Origin: Novosphingobium sp. 9
GTDB taxonomy: Bacteria; Pseudomonadota; Alphaproteobacteria; Sphingomonadales; Sphingomonadaceae
Direction: 5' to 3'
NCBI RefSeq assembly: GCF_025340265.1
Contig: NZ_CP022708.1
Coordinates: 395,501 to 459,500, forward strand
DNA length: 64,000 nucleotides
Positions within the stretch are counted from its first letter, which is position 1; every line of letters starts with the position of its first letter. A model generated the notes under the pieces. That model was not told where the DNA came from. It was given only the letters and a program-made list of their open reading frames with translations, and searched no databases. The translations under genes and the position numbers were made by a program. Positions 25,847 to 34,883 of this stretch are shown here, one piece after another.

Positions 25847-26569
25847 CTACTTGCTGTCTGGCCGGCGCTCGGACGAACCGATGGCCCAGGCAACTGCGCT
25901 GTCGAACAGGGTCATCCCGGCAGGCGACAGGTTCGTGAAGCTGTCGTTGCCCAGGAACATCATGACCCGGCGGGCAGGCGCGAGGGTTTCGTAATCCATC
26001 GTCGCACCTTTCTCGTACCCGAAGATCGCTGCCTTTTCGGGCTGGCCGTAGATCGTGGCGATGGTGGTGGCGCCAAGGCCGGGCTTGCCCCAGCTCATCC
26101 CTGCCTGTTTGACAAAGACATTGGCGATACCCGCAGGAAGGCCGCCCGCCATCGGGTGCGGGGCATTGACGATCCACAGGTAACGCTCCTTATCGACCTC
26201 GCCGAAGTCGGTGTCGTGGCGCTTGCCCGTCATGGCCAGATCGTCGAGAAAATCGTTTTCCCAGGTCAGCAGGGGAATGGCGACGGTGCGCCAGCCGGGA
26301 TTGACGTCCTTGGCCGACACGGTCGAGGACAGGACGATCAGGTCGATGTTACGGATACTTGCCGGATCGGCGTCCTGATTTACGAGCCGAACGTCGTAGC
26401 CGAGTGTTCCCAGATGCGCGGCGATCCTGGCATCGACCGGCGCGTTAGGTCCGCCCGTCTGGGTGACAAGCAGCACGTGCTTTTGCACTGCTGCTGCTGC
26501 CGGGTTTGCCGACAGCAGCAGGGCGCATAGCGGTGCCAGGAACAGGCTCATGAAAGCGGATTTGAGCAT
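25847..26569 (-). CDS. Secreted ThuA/glutamine-amidotransferase-like protein
   Basis: A 240-residue protein with a signal peptide (cleavage near AAAAVQ). The core reads HVLLVTQTGGPNAPVDARIAAHL, then IDLIVLSSTVS, as in class I amidotransferase-like or ThuA folds. No catalytic Cys-His-Glu triad is evident, so it is unlikely to be an amidotransferase. It begins 5 bases after the second siderophore receptor and is surely in its operon, so a part in iron acquisition is possible. Confidence 0.6.
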   Translation of the reverse strand: MLKSAFMSLFLAPLCALLLSANPAAAAVQKHVLLVTQTGGPNAPVDARIAAHLGTLGYDVRLVNQDADPASIRNIDLIVLSSTVSAKDVNPGWRTVAIPLLTWENDFLDDLAMTGKRHDTDFGEVDKERYLWIVNAPHPMAGGLPAGIANVFVKQAGMSWGKPGLGATTIATIYGQPEKAAIFGYEKGATMDYETLAPARRVMMFLGNDSFTNLSPAGMTLFDSAVAWAIGSSERRPDSK

Positions 26570-26573
26570 GGGC

Positions 26574-28751
26574 TTAAAGGTCCACAGTGGCGCGCAGCGA
26601 GAACTGGCGGGTATCGCCCACCGATACGAAATAGGTGTTCACGCTGGAGGGATAATACAGCTTGTCGAAGATGTTCTTCACGTTGAACTGGAACGTCACA
26701 TTGCGGCGGGCAAGGCGGGTCTCATACGTCGCGAAAGCATCTGCGGTGATATAGGAGGGCAGGAAGAAGCTGTTGGCGGAATCGCCTGCGCGCCTTCCGA
26801 CATAGTGGGGCCCACCGCCGAACCGCAGCTTGTCCTGTCCTAGAATCGCTCCTGCGTCATAAACGGCGGAAAGCGAGCCGGTGAACTTGGCCGCGTTCCA
26901 CAGCTTGTTCCCCGCATAGTCCGGATCCTGCGTGATCTTGCCGTCGAGGTAGGCGAAGCTGCCGATGGCGCTGAGCCGCGAGGTCACCTGACCCGCAAGG
27001 TCCAGTTCCACGCCGCGCGCGCGCGCCGCGCCTGCCGTCCGGTAGTCGGTCAGCTGGGTAGCGTCGTTGTATTGGGAGACGAGCACATTGCGCTTGTGGA
27101 TGTCGTAGACCGCGAGTGTGCCGGAAATTCCACCGGGAATATCGAGCTTGGCGCCAGCCTCCCAGGATCGGGCGCGTTCGGGCGCAAATCCGGAATCGAG
27201 CACGACCCCTGCCGTCAACGGGGCGATCGTAGAGGCGGGCTTCAGCGACTGGCTATAGCTGGCATAGAGCGAAAAGACCGGGCTCCATTTGTAGACCAGC
27301 CCGGCGCGGGGCAGGATCACGGTATCGCCCGTGTCGGTGTTGGTGTTGAATGGGCGTCCGCGTCCTGCGATCTGGTTCCAGTTGAGCCCGCGCCCACCCG
27401 CAATCGCGATCAGCTTGTCGGTTACGTGGATGGAATCCTGCGCGAACACCGAATAGTTGTGCAGCTTGTCGGTCTGGTCGCTGTCGCTTGCCGATACCGT
27501 GCTGGACGCCTCTTCCTGCCCGTAGACGGGATCGAGATAGCTGAACGTGCTGGTGGTCTTCTGGCGGAGCAGATCCTTGCGGTAGATCTTGCGCGATTCC
27601 GCCTCGACGCCGATCTGCAGATCATGGCGCATGCCGAGAAGATCGACATGCCCGTCGATATAGGCGGTGCCGTAATAGTCGGTGCTGAGTGCTCCGTGCG
27701 TAGCGTCGTCGCTGCGGGTCAGGGTGCCGGTCGTGGTGTTCACGCCGGTCACACGCAACTGGTTGGCGTCGTAGGTTTCCGAGTTGAAGCTCAGGCTGAC
27801 GTGCGCGGCCCAGCCGTTACCCAGCTGCTGGTCGATCGACGTTTGCGCCAGATGCGTCTTGCCCCACATGTTGTTGAACGGTTCGTCGAGGCGCCGGGTC
27901 TTGGGAATATCGAGCGGCTTTTTGGTATCTGGGTCAAGCGCCGTACCGCGATCGAACGGGGTGAGGTAATCGCGATATTCGTACCATACGACGATCTTGG
28001 TATTGTCGCCGTAATAGGCCAGCGACGGCGCGATCAACGTCTCGCGATGTTTGCCGAAATTGCGCCAGTAGTCCTCGTCGACGTGATCGACGACGAGGCG
28101 ATAGGCAAGGCCGGTGCTGCCGATCGGTGCCGTGGTGTCGAGCGTCAGGTCATACCCGTTGCGGGCGTGGGCATAGGTCGAGCCTGCCACCGAGACGCTG
28201 GTGTGTGCCGACAGTTCCGGCTTCTTGCTGACGATATTGATGACGCCGCCGGGGTCCATGATGCCATACAGCAGCGAGGAGGGGCCCTTGAGCACTTCGA
28301 CGCTCTGCGCGGCCGCATTGAAGCCGCGACCCTGCACCAGCGGCATGCCGTTGTGCATGATCGAGCCGTCGCGATTGCCGCCGAACCCGCGCTTCATGAT
28401 CGTATCCTGCGTACCGGCTAGCGTGTTGCCCTGAGTGATGCCGCTCACGTTCGCGAGAGAATCGTCGAGGTAACGCGGGCGCTGGTCGCGAAGGATCTGC
28501 GCCGAGACGATGTTTACCGCCTGCGGCACCTCCAGCATCGGCGCGGTACTGCGCAGCGTCGAGGCATCGGGGGTGGGTTGATAGCGATCGTCCGCCCCTT
28601 TCGCGACAGGTGCCGCGCGGCCGGTGACCACGATTTCATCGGCGTTAGCGGCTGTATCTGCCGGCGTCCTGTCCCTGCTCCGGTTGTCTTGTGCGATGGC
28701 AGGCGTGACGAGACCAAGCGCCGGGGCGACAAGGCAGGACGAAAGCAACAA
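26574..28751 (-). CDS. TonB-dependent siderophore receptor (FhuA/FpvA group)
   Basis: A 725-residue outer-membrane receptor with signal peptide (ending AIAQ), a plug with MLEVPQAVNIVSAQILRDQR and GGVINIVSKKPE, and a barrel ending SLRATVDL. It imports a ferric siderophore, hydroxamate type by resemblance, but this is uncertain. The start is odd: TTG at 28751 has no ribosome binding site, while AGGAGGG sits six bases before an in-frame ATT at 28760, which would add MRT and give a better signal peptide. A Fur-like box lies at 28867-28887. Confidence 0.85.
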   Translation of the reverse strand: MLLSSCLVAPALGLVTPAIAQDNRSRDRTPADTAANADEIVVTGRAAPVAKGADDRYQPTPDASTLRSTAPMLEVPQAVNIVSAQILRDQRPRYLDDSLANVSGITQGNTLAGTQDTIMKRGFGGNRDGSIMHNGMPLVQGRGFNAAAQSVEVLKGPSSLLYGIMDPGGVINIVSKKPELSAHTSVSVAGSTYAHARNGYDLTLDTTAPIGSTGLAYRLVVDHVDEDYWRNFGKHRETLIAPSLAYYGDNTKIVVWYEYRDYLTPFDRGTALDPDTKKPLDIPKTRRLDEPFNNMWGKTHLAQTSIDQQLGNGWAAHVSLSFNSETYDANQLRVTGVNTTTGTLTRSDDATHGALSTDYYGTAYIDGHVDLLGMRHDLQIGVEAESRKIYRKDLLRQKTTSTFSYLDPVYGQEEASSTVSASDSDQTDKLHNYSVFAQDSIHVTDKLIAIAGGRGLNWNQIAGRGRPFNTNTDTGDTVILPRAGLVYKWSPVFSLYASYSQSLKPASTIAPLTAGVVLDSGFAPERARSWEAGAKLDIPGGISGTLAVYDIHKRNVLVSQYNDATQLTDYRTAGAARARGVELDLAGQVTSRLSAIGSFAYLDGKITQDPDYAGNKLWNAAKFTGSLSAVYDAGAILGQDKLRFGGGPHYVGRRAGDSANSFFLPSYITADAFATYETRLARRNVTFQFNVKNIFDKLYYPSSVNTYFVSVGDTRQFSLRATVDL

Positions 28752-28866
28752 AGTACGAATGGGATGCCCTCCTGTGGAAGGTATGGCCGCATCGTCTGGA
28801 CGATGGGGACCATACCCGTGCCTCGGATCCGTGGTGTCGGAGGCAGATCAGGAGCGGCTCCTAGGA

Positions 28867-28887
28867 GATACTGATAGTCAGTCGCAA
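28867..28887. promoter_or_regulatory. Fur-box-like site upstream of the second receptor
   Basis: GATACTGATAGTCAGTCGC matches the classical 19-base enterobacterial Fur box at 14 positions and contains the inverted repeat ACTGA/TCAGT. It lies about 110 bases upstream of the receptor start. Confidence 0.5.
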
Positions 28888-28949
28888 ATTGTTTATTTTT
28901 AATGTTGGGGTGCGTATGGGGAGCAGGACTGGCCGCGAGCGGCGGTTGC

Positions 28950-29999
28950 TCACGCTGAAGGCTGGTTCAGCGCATAAGAGGTGACGAAGCCCAAATGGTC
29001 GGACAGCGTTTCGCCGCCATTGGCCTTTCCGAAGGGAACATGCATGTCGATGAAGCGCAGGTTCCGTCCCACACCGGCGCGATAGAACTGCTTGTCCTTG
29101 GCGTGTTCCAGCACGGCCATGATGTCGGCCGAGGCGGGGCTCTGCCGTTCTGCCGATGCGGTGGCGTCCTGCATATCGGAGGCATTGTCGAAGGCCTGCC
29201 TTGCGGTCTGGATACGGGTATCGTCATGCCCGATGTTGAAATCGCCGGCGAGGATCAGGTTCGTATGGGGCGATACGGCTTTAGCGAGGAAACGTTGTGC
29301 TTCCCCGATCTGCAGGGCATAGGCCAGGTTCGCCCGCGCCTCCGCTACACCCGAGGCATGGCGCGAATTGAGATGCGTGTCGGCGATGGCGATGGGTTGC
29401 CGCGATCCCGGAACCTGAACCCAAGCGACAAGCACGCCCTTGGCGGCAAGGCAATCGTAGCCTGCGCAGACATTCGAGGAATAGGCGATCTTGCGCGTGT
29501 GGATAATCGGGTAGTCCGACATGATGACCAAGCCGCTATCCAGCCACTTCCCTTCCGTTTCGCCCTTCGACCATGACGCCTGCGTGGTCAGTGCCCTGAC
29601 CTTGCCGCCAAGAGAGCCTGTAATGGTGAGCGGTGCAGCAGCATCGGCGTCAGGCCCGAACACGACGTAACGATACCCCGCACGCGCGGCGATGGCCTTG
29701 GCATCGGGGGTGAAGGCTTCCTGCAAGGCGATAATGTGCGGTTGCTTGCCGAGACTGCGAAGGCCGGCCAGACGGCGGCCGATCTCCGCCAGCGCGGCGG
29801 GGCGCCCGAAAGCGATCGGCGATGGCAGGCCTTTTACGTTGTAGGTCATCACCGTCAGGGTGCCGGAATTTTCGTCCGGATTGTCTGAGGCCGGAGCTAT
29901 CGAGAACGCGGGCATCACTTCCGCAGGGGAAGGGTGCAGCGGCATCAGCGCGATGATGCCGGTCAACATCGCTACGGCTAGAAAGCGATTTAGGGCCAC
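28950..29999 (-). CDS. Secreted endonuclease/exonuclease/phosphatase-family protein
   Basis: About 349 residues from the GTG at 29999, which has GGAG eight bases upstream and gives a normal signal peptide; an ATG at 30056 is an alternative. The EEP (DNase I/sphingomyelinase) fold is complete: MTYNVKGLPSP, IIALQEAF with the metal Glu, DSGLVIMSDYPI, DTHLNSRHA, GDFNIGHDD and the final LSDHLGFV. It would hydrolyse phosphodiesters outside the cell or in the periplasm (sphingomyelinase-like or nuclease). CAGYDCLAAKG holds two Cys that could form a disulfide. It stands alone. Confidence 0.82.
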   Translation of the reverse strand: MALNRFLAVAMLTGIIALMPLHPSPAEVMPAFSIAPASDNPDENSGTLTVMTYNVKGLPSPIAFGRPAALAEIGRRLAGLRSLGKQPHIIALQEAFTPDAKAIAARAGYRYVVFGPDADAAAPLTITGSLGGKVRALTTQASWSKGETEGKWLDSGLVIMSDYPIIHTRKIAYSSNVCAGYDCLAAKGVLVAWVQVPGSRQPIAIADTHLNSRHASGVAEARANLAYALQIGEAQRFLAKAVSPHTNLILAGDFNIGHDDTRIQTARQAFDNASDMQDATASAERQSPASADIMAVLEHAKDKQFYRAGVGRNLRFIDMHVPFGKANGGETLSDHLGFVTSYALNQPSA

Positions 30000-30210
30000 A
30001 TCTGCAACTCCGGATTTCGTTACCGACAAGACATCGCCGAAGTCCCGCTTCCGCATGTCTGGGGGTAGCCATGCGGTTCGGGCTGCGGCGTGGCGTCTTG
30101 CACCTTGCTGTTGTCGATCGTCGCGGTACCTGCTGTGTCCCCCGCAGCGGAGTGACGGGCTGCCTCTATCAACCCAAGATGGCATCATGAGGTCAAAGCG
30201 GGACGTGGGC

Positions 30211-31605
30211 TCACCCTATCGACGGGCCGTCATCTCGTGGCGGCAGTGTGAAGCCGATGGCCAGCCCGGGAGCGTTATCCGCCAGGCCGATCTCGGTATG
30301 ATGCAGTGTTGCAATGGCATGGGCGAGTGCCAGCCCGAGCCCCGATCCCGGCGTGCTGCGGCTGGCATCCAGCCGATAGAAGCGCTCCAGCACCTTGGCC
30401 CGCTCCGAGGTCGGGATGCCGGGGCCGTTATCGGCAACGACAATCCGTGCGCCGTACGCGTCGCCGGAAAGCTTGAGGATGATTTCCGTACCGACAGGCG
30501 TGTGGGTCATCGCGTTCTCGATCAGGTTCGTCACGGCCTGGGCGAGCAGTTCCCCATCTCCGATCCCCAGAAGGCCGGGGGTGATCTGCTGGTTCAGCAC
30601 TCTGCCGGAATCCTCGACCACAGGTTCGTAAGCGGCGCCGACGCGTGTGATCATTTCGCTGAGGTCCACTGTGGTGAAGCGCGTGCGGCCGACCCCGCCT
30701 TCCAGCGAGCCGATCCGCAGCAGCGCGCGGAAAATGCCGAGAATGGCATCGATCTGCTCCAGCGATACGCTGACACCCGCCTCGTAAGCTTCGACCTCGT
30801 TCAGCCCGCGCAGCGCTTCCAGCTGTTGCCGCAAGCGGGTGAGCGGCGTGCGCATATCGTGGGCGATGTCGGTGGAGACCTGCCTCAGTCCCTCCATCAG
30901 GCCCTGGATGCGATCGAGCATGCGGTTGAGATTGTGCGACAGTTCATCGAACTCGGGCCCCATCCCGATGGTTGGCAGGCGTTCGTGCAGGGCCCCCGCC
31001 ATGATCTGGTTCACGGCGCTGTTCACGCCATGCAATCGCCGTACGAACAGGCTGCCGACGAAGTATCCGCCCACCAGCGCGAAAAGGGTGATGCCGATGC
31101 CGCAGGCTAGTGTGAACCGGTTCAGTCGCTCCATCATTTCGTGCACGTCGAACGTGTCGGTGCCGATCACGAGGTGGCGTCCGTCCGGCAGGGTGACGCC
31201 CAGCGTGCGGAAGGTTTCGATATGGATTCCCTGCGCGTCAGGGCGGGGCTCGCGCACGTTCAGTTTTCCGGGCCCTTGCACCATGACGGTGGAGGGCAGG
31301 TTCCCGGCAAGAAGCTGGCCGTCGGCCTCCATCAGGCGAAACCGGAACTGGGGATCATGGCCATAGGAATGGCGGGCGATCGCATCTTTCAGCCCGCCGA
31401 GGCCCAGAGCTCGATACTCCGAGGTCAGAATCCGCGCCTCACCGTTCAGGGTGCTTTCCGTCGCGGCATCGGCATAACCGTGGATCTGCCGCTGGACGGT
31501 GAACAGCACGAGCATCGAGCCGATTGCGAATATGGCCGTGAACAGTAGGACGAAGCGGAACGTCCCGCTGCGCAGGACACTGCGGTGAAGCGGCTTAGCC
31601 GGCAT
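30211..31605 (-). CDS. Sensor histidine kinase (second two-component system)
   Basis: A 464-residue membrane kinase, equal in length to and paralogous with the one at 19425. Helices near residues 16-38 and 155-178 flank a periplasmic sensor, followed by HAMP, the HisKA box STDIAHDMRTPLTRLRQQLE, N-box LIENAMTHTP, and G boxes ADNGPGIP and GSGLGLALA. ATG at 31605 overlaps the end of the regulator by 11 bases. It is divergent from the TolC-MFP-RND operon and likely controls it in the manner of metal- or drug-responsive CusS-type kinases. Confidence 0.88.
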   Translation of the reverse strand: MPAKPLHRSVLRSGTFRFVLLFTAIFAIGSMLVLFTVQRQIHGYADAATESTLNGEARILTSEYRALGLGGLKDAIARHSYGHDPQFRFRLMEADGQLLAGNLPSTVMVQGPGKLNVREPRPDAQGIHIETFRTLGVTLPDGRHLVIGTDTFDVHEMMERLNRFTLACGIGITLFALVGGYFVGSLFVRRLHGVNSAVNQIMAGALHERLPTIGMGPEFDELSHNLNRMLDRIQGLMEGLRQVSTDIAHDMRTPLTRLRQQLEALRGLNEVEAYEAGVSVSLEQIDAILGIFRALLRIGSLEGGVGRTRFTTVDLSEMITRVGAAYEPVVEDSGRVLNQQITPGLLGIGDGELLAQAVTNLIENAMTHTPVGTEIILKLSGDAYGARIVVADNGPGIPTSERAKVLERFYRLDASRSTPGSGLGLALAHAIATLHHTEIGLADNAPGLAIGFTLPPRDDGPSIG

Positions 31606-32269
31606 CGATGCGGTATCCGGCACCGCGTACCGTCTGGATCAGCTCGCGCTCGAAGCCACGGTCCACTTTGGCGCGCAGGCGGCTCATGTGGCTCTCGATG
31701 ATGTTGCTCTGCGGGTCGAAATGGAACGACCAGACATTTTCCAGCAACATCGTGCGCGTCACCAGCTCTCCGGCATGGCGAACAAGGTATTCCAGCAGCT
31801 TGAACTCCTGCGCCTGAAGCTCGACCTTGCGGCCCGCGCGCGTTACCGAGCGGCGGATCAGGTGCATTTCAAGATCGCCGACCCTCAGCACCGTTGTCGT
31901 CTCCGAGATCGGCGGGCGGCGCATCAGGGCATTGATACGCGCGATCAGCTCGGTGACCGCAAAAGGCTTGACGAGGTAGTCGTCGGCACCGGCTTCCAGC
32001 CCTTCCACGCGGTCTTCGATCCCGTCCATCGCGGTGAGCAGCAGCACCGGGGTGCGGTCCTGCGCGACACGCAGCGCTTTCATGATACTGAGGCCGTCTA
32101 GCCCGGGAACCATCCTGTCCAGCACGAGCACATCGTAGGCGTTGCTGGTAGCGAGGAACAGCGCATCCGGCCCGGTCGAGCTAGTGTCGACGACATGCCC
32201 TGCCGCCATCATGGCACGCTCGACATGCGTGCGGAGTGCAACATCGTCCTCAAGGAGGAGGATCTTCAT
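31595..32269 (-). CDS. OmpR-family response regulator (second two-component system)
   Basis: A complete 224-residue regulator: LLEDDVALR, VLDRMVPGLDG (phospho-acceptor), YLVKPFAVTEL, then the DNA-binding domain with LQAQEFKLLEYLVRHAG and ESHMSRLRAKV, ending IQTVRGAGYRIDAG. This intact C-terminus is a useful internal control for the broken one in the first system. The palindrome at 32331-32355 between it and the efflux operon is the obvious binding site. Confidence 0.92.
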   Translation of the reverse strand: MKILLLEDDVALRTHVERAMMAAGHVVDTSSTGPDALFLATSNAYDVLVLDRMVPGLDGLSIMKALRVAQDRTPVLLLTAMDGIEDRVEGLEAGADDYLVKPFAVTELIARINALMRRPPISETTTVLRVGDLEMHLIRRSVTRAGRKVELQAQEFKLLEYLVRHAGELVTRTMLLENVWSFHFDPQSNIIESHMSRLRAKVDRGFERELIQTVRGAGYRIDAG

Positions 32270-32330
32270 CGGACAATTCCGTGAGCTTGGGTCTGCAAAG
32301 GGCCACTAGGGGCACAAACGTTGCGGGGGG

Positions 32331-32355
32331 GCAAGTTGGGAATTCCCAATCTTGC
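32331..32355. promoter_or_regulatory. Palindromic operator between the second two-component system and the efflux operon
   Basis: TTGGGAATTCCCAA is a perfect 14-base palindrome at 32336-32349, flanked by GCAAG and, after one extra base, CTTGC. The half-site TTGGG/CCCAA is the one used in the operators of the paralogous first system. Confidence 0.65.
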
Positions 32356-32423
32356 CGTCACCTTTAGCGAAACTTCGTTCGGGTAGGATCACAGACGTTT
32401 CGCTATGAAGGTGTGTCTGTGGA

Positions 32424-33840
32424 ATGACGATTGCCACCCTGTGCGGACCGCAGATGCCGGTCGCCGTGTTTCGCCGAGGGACTGGCATCCGGCCGGTCGC
32501 GGGTGTTATTGCGATGTGCGCCTACGCGTCGCTGGTGACAGGCTGCGCCCAGTATACCCCCTGCCGCTGCCGGGTGCGGCGGCGCTGGCTCCCTCGATCG
32601 CTGACTTGCCGGTTCAACAACCACACTTGGGTCCGCTGACGGTGGATGCGATCGTGGCGCTGGCACTGGCCAACAATCCGGACTTGCAAGCCATCCGAGC
32701 CCGCAGTGCTGTGGCGGCGGGGCAGGCCCGTCAGGCGTCGCTATTGCCCAATCCCTCGCTATCCGCCGCGCTCCTGCCGCTGCTGTCGGGGCAGGGCACC
32801 GTCCCTGCCTGGAACATCGGCCTGTCGCAGGATATCAAGGCGCTGGTGACCTACAAGTCGCGGCAACGGGCTGCTCATGACAGCGAGGGGCAGGTCGCAG
32901 CCGACGTCGTCTGGCAGGAGTGGCAGGTCGCAGGCAGGGCGCGCCAGTTGACCAGCGATATCATCATGGGCGAGCGGCTGCATCCGCTGACAGCGGACTA
33001 TTACGCCTTGCTCAAGGATCGCAACGCGCGCTTGGACCGGGCACTGACGGCGCGAACCGTCACGCTGGCGACCGTGGCGCCCGAACGGGTGGCGTTGCAG
33101 GCCGCGCGGACCGCGCTCGATACGCTGGCGCAGAACCAGCTATCACTACGGCATCAGCTCAATGCGCTGCTCGGCCTTCACCCGGATGTCGTTCTGAACC
33201 TGTCTTCCGACGTGACCCTGCCGCCTTTCGATCCGGCCGCCATCGAGGCGGGCCTGCCTGACCTTGTGAACCGCAGGCCGGATCTGCTCGCGCTGCGTCT
33301 GGGCTATGCCGCTGCCGACGAAAACGTCCGTCAGGCGATTCTCTCGCAATTTCCCGATCTGGTGTTCGGGGGAGCGTCGCCAGCGATAACGCCAAAGTCA
33401 TCAATGGCGGCCCGAACGTAACGCTGGGCCTGCCGATCTTCGATCACGGGCAGGGCGCGATCGCCATCGCGCGGGCTACGCGGGTGCAGCTTCATGCGGA
33501 ATATGCCGCAAGGCTTGCCGCGACCACGGGCGAAGTGGCGGCCATGCTGTCCGAAACCCGCCAGCTGGCCGATCAACTGGCCGTCGCCCGGCGCGATCTT
33601 GCGCCGATCCGCAGCGCTGCCGCGAAGGGACAGGTCGTCTTCGCAGCCGGTCACCTCGACGAGCGCGGCTATCTCGATCTTGTCGGCAACATGTACGCTC
33701 GGGAACAGGACATCATCACGATGGAAACGGCACTGCGTGATCGCCAGATCGCCATACAGACTTTGGTGGGGGCGGGTTTGCCGACTGTCGACCTCCCGGC
33801 GGAACCTGCGCTTTCTCAGGCCAAAGGAGGCGGAAAGTGA
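32424..33840 (+). CDS. TolC-like outer-membrane efflux lipoprotein (frameshifts at 32557-32561 and 33368-33372)
   Basis: About 472 residues after two corrections. The start gives a lipoprotein signal (AYASLVTGC). A run of five C at 32557-32561 needs six to read QYTPLPLPGAAALAPS, after which the frame continues through AIVALALANNPDLQAIRARS. A run of five G at 33368-33372 needs six to continue as VFGGSVASDN and then GLPIFDHGQG. The repeated helical-hairpin pattern of the outer-membrane factor family is then complete. It would form the exit duct for the adjacent RND pump. Its stop overlaps the adaptor start (GTGA). Confidence 0.8.
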
Positions 33841-34883
33841 CCCTTCGCAGAGCGACCCTGGCCGGTATCCTCACCCTGCTTGCGGGGTGTCACGGCGAGG
33901 CCCCCGATACGACGGCGTCGCCCAGCGTCCAGATCACCGTAGTGCGCGCCCAGCGCGGATCGCTCCCGGTCACGCTCAGCGCCTATGGCACTGCCACGCC
34001 GGCGCAGAATGGCGTGACGACGCTGAGCGTCGCGCAGCCCGGGCAGGTGACGTCGCTGGCGGTCACGCAGGGCTCCGCCGTCAAGGCGGGCCAGGTTATC
34101 GTGACCTTCACCGTCGCGCCTTCCGCACGAGGCAGCTATCTGCAGGCCGTCGATGCACTGGCTGCGGCGCGCAAGCAACGCACCGCCACGGCCGCGCTCG
34201 TCGCCCAGCAACTGGCGACCGCCGACCAGCTGGTGCAGGCCGACAAGGCGGTTTCGGACGCCAGCATCGCTCTGAAAGCGCTTGGTGCGGAAGGGGCGGG
34301 GCAGTCGGTCCAGGTGCTGCGCGCGCCGTACGACGGGATCGTTACGACACTAGGCGTATCGCAGGGCGACCGGACCCAACCTGGCGCGCCGCTGGTCACC
34401 CTTGCACGGACGAGCGGCATCGTCGTAACGGTGGGCATCGACCCGGCAGACCGGGCTGCAGTTCGGCCCGGCGCAACCGTCACCCTGCAGCGTTTGTCTT
34501 CGGCAACCGGGCAGCAGCAGGCTCCGGGGATTGCCGGCAAGGTGCTACGCGTGGACGATCTGCTCAATCCGCGCACGCGGCTGATCGACGTCGATATTTC
34601 GGCGCCCTCCGGCAGCGTGCTGGCGGGCGAGGGTATGCAGGTGGCAATCCATACCGGCGATGCGACGGGGTGGATCGTACCGCATCAGTCGGTGGTCACG
34701 ACAGGCGGCGGGGCACGCGTGTTTCAGGACGTATCGGGCAAGGCCATCGGCGTGCCGGTCACGGTCGTGCTTTCCTCGCCGCGGGGAGATGTGGTGCGCG
34801 GAGCGCTCGATCCGGCGCGGCCCGTCATCGTCGAGGGTGCCTATCAGGTGAATGACGGTGATGCCGTGAGGCGAGACCACTGA
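33837..34883 (+). CDS. RND efflux periplasmic adaptor (membrane fusion protein)
   Basis: A 348-residue adaptor with a lipoprotein-like signal (LTLLAGC). The lipoyl half-motifs (QPGQVTSLAVTQGSAVKAGQ and LRAPYDGIVTTLGVSQGD) flank a short alpha-hairpin, followed by the beta-barrel domain. It links the inner-membrane pump to the TolC-like duct. It lies between the two with overlapping ends on both sides. The start is GTG at 33837. Confidence 0.88.
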   Translation: MTLRRATLAGILTLLAGCHGEAPDTTASPSVQITVVRAQRGSLPVTLSAYGTATPAQNGVTTLSVAQPGQVTSLAVTQGSAVKAGQVIVTFTVAPSARGSYLQAVDALAAARKQRTATAALVAQQLATADQLVQADKAVSDASIALKALGAEGAGQSVQVLRAPYDGIVTTLGVSQGDRTQPGAPLVTLARTSGIVVTVGIDPADRAAVRPGATVTLQRLSSATGQQQAPGIAGKVLRVDDLLNPRTRLIDVDISAPSGSVLAGEGMQVAIHTGDATGWIVPHQSVVTTGGGARVFQDVSGKAIGVPVTVVLSSPRGDVVRGALDPARPVIVEGAYQVNDGDAVRRDH

